From Candidatus Bathyarchaeota archaeon (GTDB taxonomy: Archaea > Thermoproteota > Bathyarchaeia > TCS64), in NCBI GenBank assembly GCA_030593155.1, contig JAUVHT010000060.1, positions 1 through 5,568 on the forward strand: DNA of 5,568 bases, given 5' to 3'. Under the pieces are notes generated by a model that did no database searches, was not told where the DNA came from, and saw only the letters and a program-made list of their open reading frames with translations. The translations under genes and the position numbers were made by a program. Positions 1 to 5,226 of the stretch are shown here, one piece after another; position 1 is the stretch's first letter; each line of letters begins with the position of its first letter.

Positions 1-58
1 GGCGGTCGTCAAGCTCCACGGTATCCTGGAGGACTTTGACCTCATCTACTATGACTAG
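1..58 (+). CDS. 3' end of an unidentified protein gene (partial)
   Basis: Reading from base 2, an open frame gives the C-terminal 18 residues AVVKLHGILEDFDLIYYD and then a TAG stop at 56-58. The other two plus-strand frames do not give as natural a gene end. The mix of hydrophobic and acidic residues with a polar, tyrosine-rich tail looks like the end of a soluble protein, but it is too short to assign to any family. The gene begins outside the window. It is followed by a gene-free stretch with a candidate terminator, so it is probably not co-transcribed with the transporter that starts at 292. Confidence 0.5.
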   Translation, partial: AVVKLHGILEDFDLIYYD

Positions 59-164
59 GCGCCGTGCGTGCAGTGGAGTTAAAAGTCCTCGTTGAGTGAC
101 CGGGGAAGCACGTGAATGAAATAATCCTCAGCGCGTGCGCGGCTCAGGTACTTTAAGATGATCT

Positions 165-188
165 GGGGCGGATGACCCCCCGTTTTTT
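165..188 (+). terminator. possible transcription terminator (short G/C stem plus T6)
   Basis: GGGG at 165-168 can pair with CCCC at 176-179 around a seven-base loop, and a run of six T follows at 183-188. Archaeal polymerases stop mainly at T-runs, so the T6 tract is the more telling part. It would end the transcript of the gene whose tail lies at 1-58. The stem is short, so this is tentative. Confidence 0.3.
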
Positions 189-233
189 GGTCAAATAATT
201 ACACCTGGCTCCTTTTGTCTCGTGGGAAAATGG

Positions 234-250
234 TACATTTTTATAATGTA
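234..250 (+). promoter_or_regulatory. TATA-type promoter of the MgtE-like gene, inside a small inverted repeat
   Basis: TTTATAAT at 240-247 is preceded by a purine-rich stretch (GGGAAAATGG, 224-233) that fits a BRE position. Transcription would start near 268-272, giving a leader of about 20 bases before the GTG at 292. The TATA box lies in the spacer and right arm of a perfect inverted repeat, TACATT (234-239), five-base spacer, AATGTA (245-250). A regulator bound there would block TBP, but no regulator family can be named from this alone. Confidence 0.5.
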
Positions 251-291
251 AACATGTTAAGGTACGCCAGGGCTGAGGTAGGTCCTGCTGA

Positions 292-1548
292 GTGAAATGG
301 AGTCGTCCTATCCATGGGGCAACCACGAGTCACACGGGGCCCAAGAGGCCATTCTATAACACGATCCCATTCCAGACTCTGATCGCCCTCTCCTTCAACA
401 TTTTAAGCCTGTTCGCCGGAGGCCTCATCTCCCTTCTCACCCCCCAGTTCCAGGCGGCCCCCTGGATCCTCGCCCTCTTCCCCCCCATCCTCACCATCAG
501 AGGGGGGATAGGGGGCATCTTCTCAGGCAACCTCGCCACGATGCTCCACCTCGGCCTCATCCGCCCTCGGATCAGAGACAACACCCCCGTCTACACGCAG
601 CTGATCAGCTCCATCTTCGTCATCACCCTCTTGGACACCCTGGCGATGGGGATCTTCTCCTTCGCCCTGAACCTCGCCTTCGGTCAGGCTTCCATCGGGG
701 AGGCGTTCTTCTTCATCGTAATCCCCCCGGTAGCCTGTGTCACGGCCATGGCCCTGTCCATCCCCTTGACATCGATCATCGCCATCACTACCTTTAGGAA
801 GGGCCTCGATCCTGACATCCTGGTCTACCCCATCCTGGCTTCGATAAACGACATCGTGGTGACCGCCACCTTCGTGGCCACGATATTCATGGTGCTATCT
901 GGCGGCGCATACGTCCACCTCCTGATCGGGGTGTTCTTTCTCATCCTAGGGTTGTCAGCGTTGCTAATATGGCGAAACCGCCGAGACAAGTTCTTCTACC
1001 AGACCATCCGGGAGGGAACCACAGTCGTGATCATGTCCAGCCTCTTTGGGAGCCTCAACGGCTACTTCCTCTCGACCATGAGCAGCAACCTGCTGAGATA
1101 CCCCGGGGTAGTAGTGCTCTACCCAGCCCTGACCAACGCCCTGGGAAACATAGGCTCCATAATCGGCTCCACCAAGACCACCAGCCTGGCTCTTGGCGAC
1201 GTGAGGAGCCTCAAGGAGGAGGTGAGGAGCGCCCTCAGCCAGATACTGCAAGTGGAGTCCGTGGCACTCCCGATGCACGCGGTCTTCGGCCTGATCACCT
1301 ACGGAATAGTCGCCGCCTCGATCCCCGAGGCGCGCCTCCCAATTCTCGTGGGGGGAGCGCTGATCTCAAACCTCATGACCTTCGGGTTCATAGCGTTGTT
1401 CGCCCTCTGGATCGCCCACATAGCCTTCAACAGAGGCTTGAACCCAGACAACGTCGTCATCCCCGTCATTACGTCCTTATCCGACTCGGTGGCTACCCTC
1501 TCCCTCCTGCCGAGCATCGCGATCCTCGGCCTCATCGGAGTAATATAG
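292..1548 (+). CDS. Double-domain MgtE/SLC41-like divalent cation (Mg2+) transporter
   Basis: This 418-residue integral membrane protein probably moves Mg2+ or a related divalent cation across the cytoplasmic membrane. It contains two MgtE-type membrane domains in tandem. In repeat 1 (about 28-215) the glycine-rich signature is PPILTIRGGIGGIFSGN (64-80) and the late motif is GLDPDILVYPILASINDIV (171-189). In repeat 2 (about 240-418) the same elements recur as YPALTNALGNIGSIIGSTK (277-295) and GLNPDNVVIPVITSLSDSV (382-400). Asp187 and Asp398 occupy matching places in the repeats and are candidate ion-pathway residues. The cytoplasmic N domain and CBS pair of bacterial MgtE are absent, so the form is closer to SLC41 than to classical MgtE. 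The chosen start is GTG; GAGGT at 275-279 is a somewhat distant Shine-Dalgarno site, and a TATA box lies at a suitable distance. The first 25 residues are polar and basic, probably cytoplasmic. The family is confident; the exact ion is inferred. Confidence 0.88.
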   Translation: MKWSRPIHGATTSHTGPKRPFYNTIPFQTLIALSFNILSLFAGGLISLLTPQFQAAPWILALFPPILTIRGGIGGIFSGNLATMLHLGLIRPRIRDNTPVYTQLISSIFVITLLDTLAMGIFSFALNLAFGQASIGEAFFFIVIPPVACVTAMALSIPLTSIIAITTFRKGLDPDILVYPILASINDIVVTATFVATIFMVLSGGAYVHLLIGVFFLILGLSALLIWRNRRDKFFYQTIREGTTVVIMSSLFGSLNGYFLSTMSSNLLRYPGVVVLYPALTNALGNIGSIIGSTKTTSLALGDVRSLKEEVRSALSQILQVESVALPMHAVFGLITYGIVAASIPEARLPILVGGALISNLMTFGFIALFALWIAHIAFNRGLNPDNVVIPVITSLSDSVATLSLLPSIAILGLIGVI

Positions 1549-1569
1549 TATGGTTGTGGGTCAGAGACG

Positions 1570-1591
1570 CTGAAAGCCTCGGAACTTTCAG
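1570..1591. terminator. Hairpin between convergent genes, possible bidirectional terminator
   Basis: CTGAAAG (1570-1576) and CTTTCAG (1585-1591) form a perfect 7-bp stem around an eight-base loop. It sits in the 43-base gap between the stop codons of the MgtE-like gene and the radical SAM gene, and abuts the latter's stop codon. Neither strand shows a T-run after it, so intrinsic termination is not proven; it could instead stabilise or mark the 3' ends of the two opposing transcripts. Confidence 0.4.
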
Positions 1592-2647
1592 TCAGACTCC
1601 GTAGGCCTTGTAGCAGGTCCTGCACGGGTCGGGGAGGGGGGACGACTCTTGCCCTTTCAGCCTGTTCTCAAAATGCCTCCTGAAGGAGACATAATCCTCA
1701 CTTCCCCAGATATCTAGCAGGCTTCTCTCGTTGATATTGCCGTAACTGAGCCTCGGGATCACCGTTTTCTCGCCGCAGAATATTCTGTGTATCTGCCCGA
1801 GGGGAGGGTTGAGGTATACACAGGGAGAGACTTCTCCCCTCTCCGAGATATACAGGTTGTTAAGGGGGTCCTCGCTGCAGTTCTTGGCGGGTTCCACCTT
1901 CAGGGGAGATGCATTGAAATTTACACTCAGTTCCTCTGCGATCTCCCTGGCCTCTCGAACCTCGGTTGGTTGGTCTGCTAGCGTATTTCCACATGAGAAT
2001 CCTTTGAGCTCGTCTTGAAGGGGGTGCCCCACGTAGTCGAGGTTTGTAGCAACGATCCCTTCGGCACCTACCTTGGCGGCGAGCTCGACAGCCCTCGGCA
2101 GCTCGTCGAAGTTGTCCTTGAGCATCATGAAGAGAAGGATGACCCGGGGATTCTCCGATCCCTTAATCTTCTTGATCGAGTCCAGAAGGGTCAGCTTCTC
2201 GATTATCCCATGGAAATCGGAGCCCGTCCTCTTGGATTCGTGTGAAGCCGCACTGGCTCCAGCTATGGACACGCTCACGAGGTCGACCTGGAGGCTGACC
2301 AAGGTCTTCACAATGTCACCGTAGAGGTGGGCTCCGTTGGTGGTGAATCCCACCGCGCAGCCGGCTTCCTTCGCAATCCTTAACATCTCCTCAAAGTGGG
2401 GGTTGAGCAGTGGTTCTCCCCAGCCCGAGAGGTATACGTTCCGGGCCGAAGGGAAGGACTCGGCGATTCTCAGGTAGGTCTCCAGTGTCATGTCGATGGA
2501 GTTCCATTGATCTGAGAAGCATGTCCGGGGGCACATGACGCAGCTGAGAGTACAACGTGAAGTTACCCCGATCTGCAAATAGTTGAACCTTCGTCTCGGC
2601 CTGAAGAGATTCAGGACTTCTAGGAGCCGCCCCTCCAACCTCCGCAC
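1592..2647 (-). CDS. Radical SAM enzyme with SPASM/Twitch-like C-terminal domain
   Basis: This 351-residue soluble protein has the radical SAM signature CX3CX2C (C32, C36, C39 in RCTLSCVMCP), which holds the [4Fe-4S] cluster that cleaves S-adenosylmethionine. The SGWGEPL stretch at 74-80 corresponds to the SAM-binding GGE motif, and FTTNG (101-105) fits the next barrel strand. After the barrel, cysteines C257, C276 (GEVSPC), C342 and C345 (PCRTC), with C291 also present, and the stretch SYGNINERSLLDIWGSEDYVSF (about 301-322, typical 'GNI..sl..IW' wording) indicate a SPASM/Twitch-type auxiliary-cluster domain. The cysteine count fits one auxiliary cluster rather than the two of full SPASM enzymes. 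Such enzymes modify peptides, proteins or cofactors; the substrate here is unknown and no precursor peptide is visible. It lies 42 bases downstream of the YeiH-like gene on the same strand, so co-transcription is likely. GTG is the first possible start after an in-frame TGA; no clear Shine-Dalgarno site precedes it, though GGAGG occurs within codons 2-3. Confidence 0.87.
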   Translation of the reverse strand: MRRLEGRLLEVLNLFRPRRRFNYLQIGVTSRCTLSCVMCPRTCFSDQWNSIDMTLETYLRIAESFPSARNVYLSGWGEPLLNPHFEEMLRIAKEAGCAVGFTTNGAHLYGDIVKTLVSLQVDLVSVSIAGASAASHESKRTGSDFHGIIEKLTLLDSIKKIKGSENPRVILLFMMLKDNFDELPRAVELAAKVGAEGIVATNLDYVGHPLQDELKGFSCGNTLADQPTEVREAREIAEELSVNFNASPLKVEPAKNCSEDPLNNLYISERGEVSPCVYLNPPLGQIHRIFCGEKTVIPRLSYGNINERSLLDIWGSEDYVSFRRHFENRLKGQESSPLPDPCRTCYKAYGV

Positions 2648-2689
2648 CCAGATAGAGGTAAGGGGTCAAGCCGATATTGTCTTTTGGGT

Positions 2690-3997
2690 CTAGATGGGTG
2701 AGGGGAAGAAGATCCCGCCGAAGAAAAACCAGGCCAGGAAGTACACGAGGACGATGTTCACGAGCTGGGCTATGATGTATACGGACGCGGCTTTTTTGCC
2801 CCCCACCTTCATCAGGTCGCTGAACCGGGTCTCTAGGCCGATGCAAACGAAGCTCAAGCAGAAGAACCAGCCCCTGAGGCTTTTCGTGAGACCTAAGATG
2901 GAGTTCACCGCTGGCTCTCCCATCGAGGGCATGAGGACGAAGGAAAATATCAGAGATGCCGCCACGAAGCCCACTATGAACTTTGGGAAGCGGAACCAGA
3001 TATCCAACAGGCTGGGCTTCTCGTCTGGCTGCCCCTCCACCTTGAGAGTCCAGTAAATTGCCAGGCCGAAGGCCGCGACTCCTATCAGGACGTTCTGGGC
3101 CAGCTTGACTATCGCTGCCGCGGTCATAGCCGTCTCGTCGTAAAGGGCCCCGGCGGCGACGACAGCCCCCGTGGTGTCTATTGTGCCGCCGATCCATGCT
3201 CCAGCCACGGCCGAGGGCAGGCCCATCATCCTTGCGATGAAAGGTTCGACCACCAGCATCACGATGGAGGTGAGCAGGACCATGGATATTGTGAAACTTA
3301 TCTCCTTCTTGTCCCCCTTGACGGCTCCCCCGGCGGCGATGGCTGCTGAGACGCCACATATCGAGACGGCGGAGGCCATGATGCTCGCAAAGGACTGGCT
3401 CAGCCCGTATCTCCTGGCGAGATTATAGCAGAAATACCAAGTCACTAGGACGGCGCCTATTGACTGTGCGACGCTTACAAGTCCGCCCTTGACTATGGTC
3501 TGGAATAGGATCTCGGCGCCCAGGAGCACGAGGCCGATCTTGATGAAGAGCTCCGTCTTCACTGCGCCCTTCAACCATTCTGGTGTTCCCCTGATATTAC
3601 TTACAACGAGGCCCAGGAGCAGAGCCCAGAGCACGTATGCGAGCCCGTAGTACTTTATCGTGGCCTGTTTCGAGATGATGAACGCGAGGATCGCCATGAC
3701 GAATATGACGGGGAATCCCAACCAGTACCCCAAGAGGCTCTCTCCCTTCAGGTACACGCCCAATGTGGTTAGAGCGAGGATGCCCAGCCCCAGCAAGGCG
3801 AGGAGGCTTAGATCCCCGAGGTTCAGGGCGTCGGAGATTTGGTTCGACCAGGTTCCGATGCTGGGCACATTGGTGATCAACCCTACAGCGGTCAGAATCA
3901 GTATGATGAAGCCCATCCAGACAACGAGCCAGTCCTCCTTTCTATAGAGGGATGACCAGTCTACCCCTTGACTAACGGAATCCCCCTTTTCATCCAT
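2690..3997 (-). CDS. YeiH-family (UPF0324) putative sulfate exporter-type membrane protein
   Basis: This 435-residue polytopic membrane protein belongs to the family named 'putative sulfate exporter', whose substrate is poorly established. Family marks are SICGVSAAIAAGGAVKGDK (212-230) followed by EIS, AWIGGTIDTTGAVVAAGA (267-284), VKLAQN (297-302) and the C-terminal IGLETRFSDL (386-395). About a dozen hydrophobic segments are visible. It is longer than the roughly 350 residues of the E. coli YeiH type, mainly through extra N-terminal membrane segments (about 24-42, 62-80, 91-108) after a polar start with LYRKEDW (17-23). I chose ATG at 3997 because GAGGA (4004-4008) sits six bases before it; a TTG eight codons upstream (4021) keeps the frame open but overlaps that site. 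It is the first gene of an apparent two-gene operon with the radical SAM gene. The family call is firm, the transported molecule is not. Confidence 0.88.
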   Translation of the reverse strand: MDEKGDSVSQGVDWSSLYRKEDWLVVWMGFIILILTAVGLITNVPSIGTWSNQISDALNLGDLSLLALLGLGILALTTLGVYLKGESLLGYWLGFPVIFVMAILAFIISKQATIKYYGLAYVLWALLLGLVVSNIRGTPEWLKGAVKTELFIKIGLVLLGAEILFQTIVKGGLVSVAQSIGAVLVTWYFCYNLARRYGLSQSFASIMASAVSICGVSAAIAAGGAVKGDKKEISFTISMVLLTSIVMLVVEPFIARMMGLPSAVAGAWIGGTIDTTGAVVAAGALYDETAMTAAAIVKLAQNVLIGVAAFGLAIYWTLKVEGQPDEKPSLLDIWFRFPKFIVGFVAASLIFSFVLMPSMGEPAVNSILGLTKSLRGWFFCLSFVCIGLETRFSDLMKVGGKKAASVYIIAQLVNIVLVYFLAWFFFGGIFFPSPI

Positions 3998-4003
3998 CGA
4001 AAA

Positions 4004-4008
4004 TCCTC
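4004..4008 (-). promoter_or_regulatory. Shine-Dalgarno site deciding the YeiH-like gene start
   Basis: On the minus strand GAGGA is followed by six bases and then ATG at 3997. This supports the ATG over the in-frame TTG at 4021, which lies upstream of the site and has no comparable sequence before it. Confidence 0.65.
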
Positions 4009-4034
4009 GATGGTCTATCAAAACCGCATACTCA

Positions 4035-4042
4035 ATATTAAA
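4035..4042 (-). promoter_or_regulatory. TATA-like box for the YeiH/radical SAM operon
   Basis: On the minus strand TTTAATAT lies here, with the start codon at 3997. A start of transcription about 25 bases downstream would be near 4011-4013, leaving a leader of about 15 bases that just includes the GAGGA ribosome site. An alternative A/T-rich stretch lies further upstream around 4066-4076. Position and composition are the only support. Confidence 0.35.
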
Positions 4043-4106
4043 GTATTAGCCCGAATTGTTCAGTTGAAAATAAAAATTCCCGAATTTCCATCCTCCCAGA
4101 GTGCCT

Positions 4107-4120
4107 GGAAACATATAAAT
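4107..4120 (+). promoter_or_regulatory. Strong BRE/TATA-type promoter, downstream target uncertain
   Basis: GGAAAC (4107-4112) overlaps the start of ATATAAAT (4113-4120), a close match to the archaeal BRE plus TATA pattern. Transcription would begin near 4140-4143, at or beside an ATG (4142) that opens only a three-codon frame. The transcript could be a long-leader form of the zinc-ribbon mRNA or a separate short RNA. Confidence 0.45.
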
Positions 4121-4255
4121 TGAGGGACATTCGAGTTTCAGATGGATCTTTAAAGGGTTGACGAGACAAGAGGAGGTTAGGATACCAGATCTCGCCCTTG
4201 TTGAGCTTCTTGTCGAAAGATTATGGATGAGATATGTATCCCTGATGAATTTTTG

Positions 4256-4262
4256 TTATATA
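4256..4262 (+). promoter_or_regulatory. TATA box proximal to the zinc-ribbon gene
   Basis: TTATATA at 4256-4262 would place the transcript start near 4284-4287, about 70 bases before the chosen GTG at 4354. Because the upstream in-frame TTG at 4264 would lie before this transcript start, the box argues for a downstream start codon. Confidence 0.4.
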
Positions 4263-4269
4263 GTTGTAT

Positions 4270-4301
4270 AATCGATGTGAATTCCGGGGTAGAATTCGAT
4301 T
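4270..4301. repeat. Imperfect inverted repeat at the expected transcript start of the zinc-ribbon gene
   Basis: GAATTC at 4279-4284 and again at 4292-4297 forms a 6-bp stem around a seven-base loop. AATC (4270-4273) and GATT (4298-4301) extend the pairing outside a five-base bulge on the left side. It could be an operator next to the TATA box at 4256-4262 or a hairpin in the 5' leader. It may also be chance, since GAATTC is itself a palindrome. Confidence 0.35.
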
Positions 4302-4353
4302 GGGAAGTGGCCAGCAGGCAGAGTTAGATCAAGGCGTGTGGCGTCTGGAGCTG

Positions 4354-5145
4354 GTGAGTTGCCCCGAGTGTGGTGCCGAGAGCCCCAAGATGAAACGCTG
4401 CCTCAGCTGCGGCTACGTTTTCCAGGTCGAGGAGGAGGACGAGGAGAATCGGGTTGAAGGCGAAGAGGTAGATGTCGATGTGCTCCCCGAGACCCAACAA
4501 GAGGAAGAGGTGACCCCCATAATGAATGACAAGATTACAGTATTGGAGCCGGTGGAGACGCTGGCTTCAAAAAAGGAAGATGGATGTGATCCAGCGACCC
4601 GAGACGTGATGGAGAACCTGGTCAAGAGCCTCTCGATGCAGCTCTGGTCAGTGGACATGCTCCAGGAGGGCAAGGTGAACGAGATGCAGTTCGACCGGCT
4701 CCTCGCCGACTACTCGACCCGGTTGAAGCCATGCTTGAACCGTCGGAACGAGATGCTGGAAGAAGCTAGGAACCTGGAACCGCTGGAGATGGAGCTTAAC
4801 GAAGCGAGGCTACGCCTCGAGGAGCTCGAGATGAGGAAGAGCATCAGAGACGCCTCGGATGAAGAGTACCGTGTAAAGCTGCCCTCAACAAAATGGGACA
4901 TAGAGCATTACGAAGAAGGCCTCAGAGTAAAGAAGGCCAAGATAACCTTCCTGCACGACTTGAAAAGCGTCCTCTCCGATAAGGAAATTTCCAACTTGCA
5001 GGAGAAGGCCGAAAAGTGCATCAGAATGATGGACATGAAGGATCGTCCATGGGAGGCTAGCACGGAGACGAATAACAAGGTCAAGGACGCCCTCAAGGAC
5101 GCGAAGGACTGCTTCGAGAGCTTCGGCTACAGCCTGACCGATTGA
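4354..5145 (+). CDS. Zinc-ribbon, acidic-linker, coiled-coil protein (possibly CdvA-like coiled coil)
   Basis: This predicted cytoplasmic protein of 263 residues has three parts. At the N terminus a zinc ribbon is formed by C3, C6, C16 and C19 (CPEC and CLSC nine residues apart). Next comes a low-complexity, very acidic linker (about 25-53). The rest is mostly helical and charged, with heptad-like spacing from about 84 to 225, including LEMELNEARLRLEELEMRK (144-162) and DEEYRVKLPSTKWDIEHYEE (169-188). The 'R-S-I-x-D-x-S-D-E-E-Y-x-x-K' pattern followed by W-D-I-x-H-Y resembles, from memory, archaeal proteins labelled CdvA-like (ESCRT-III-linked cell division coiled coils). That link is an inference; the PRC-barrel of true CdvA is not present. 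I chose GTG at 4354, which puts the ribbon at the N terminus and has GGAG at 4347-4350, rather close. GTG at 4336 is the main alternative; the frame is open back to 4264. The gene is flanked by its own promoters and has no operon partner. Confidence 0.75.
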   Translation: MSCPECGAESPKMKRCLSCGYVFQVEEEDEENRVEGEEVDVDVLPETQQEEEVTPIMNDKITVLEPVETLASKKEDGCDPATRDVMENLVKSLSMQLWSVDMLQEGKVNEMQFDRLLADYSTRLKPCLNRRNEMLEEARNLEPLEMELNEARLRLEELEMRKSIRDASDEEYRVKLPSTKWDIEHYEEGLRVKKAKITFLHDLKSVLSDKEISNLQEKAEKCIRMMDMKDRPWEASTETNNKVKDALKDAKDCFESFGYSLTD

Positions 5146-5198
5146 TTCCGTCTATCCCGTGTCTCATCCACTTTTCCGTGATCCTTAAGGGCAATTCC

Positions 5199-5206
5199 TA
5201 AATTTA
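5199..5206 (+). promoter_or_regulatory. TATA-like box of the E1-alpha gene, probably giving a leaderless transcript
   Basis: TAAATTTA is centred about 25 bases before the GTG at 5227, so transcription would start at or within a few bases of the start codon. No Shine-Dalgarno sequence is seen before the GTG, which agrees with leaderless translation, common in many Archaea. An 8-bp palindrome CCTTAAGG (5183-5190) lies just upstream, in the BRE/regulator zone. Confidence 0.45.
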
Positions 5207-5226
5207 CATAGCCTCGTATTTCTCCC

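Larger units (their letters stand above)
4022..4353. other. Divergent intergenic region between the YeiH-like operon and the zinc-ribbon gene
   Basis: These roughly 330 bases carry no convincing gene and are visibly richer in A/T than the flanking coding regions. They hold a minus-strand TATA-like box (4035-4042), two plus-strand TATA boxes (4113-4120 and 4256-4262), a strong Shine-Dalgarno-like AGGAGGT (4171-4177) with no ordinary start codon at the right distance, and an imperfect hairpin (4270-4301). A short open frame, from TTG at 4158 to TAA at 4269-4271 (37 codons), runs through the middle; it has no good ribosome site before its start and I do not annotate it as a gene. The frame of the zinc-ribbon protein is open back to at least 4264, but that part overlaps the TATA box and has no protein-like features. 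Confidence 0.6.

Noticed and set aside
60..290. Very short frames (for example GTG at 64 and GTG near 112) in the first intergenic stretch
   Set aside because: They encode only about 11-14 residues, lack ribosome sites and have no features beyond chance; I also see no tRNA or other structured RNA there.
964..1278. Minus-strand open frame of 104 codons antisense to the MgtE-like gene
   Set aside because: No promoter, no ribosome site and no recognisable features; it is explained by codon bias of the gene opposite.
969..1604. Plus-strand open frame of 211 codons over the second half of the MgtE-like gene
   Set aside because: The Pro/Arg/His-rich composition is typical of an out-of-frame reading of a G+C-rich membrane-protein gene, and it has no independent start signal.
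2391..3359. Minus-strand open frame of 322 codons overlapping the YeiH-like and radical SAM genes
   Set aside because: Its product is rich in Arg, Gly and His with no membrane or domain pattern, and it lies in a different frame over two genes with clear family motifs; it is a G+C-driven shadow.
4264..4353. N-terminal extension of the zinc-ribbon protein from TTG at 4264
   Set aside because: The TTG overlaps the proximal TATA-box area and lies before the expected transcript start, and the 30 extra residues have no protein-like features; starting at 4354 places the zinc ribbon at the N terminus.
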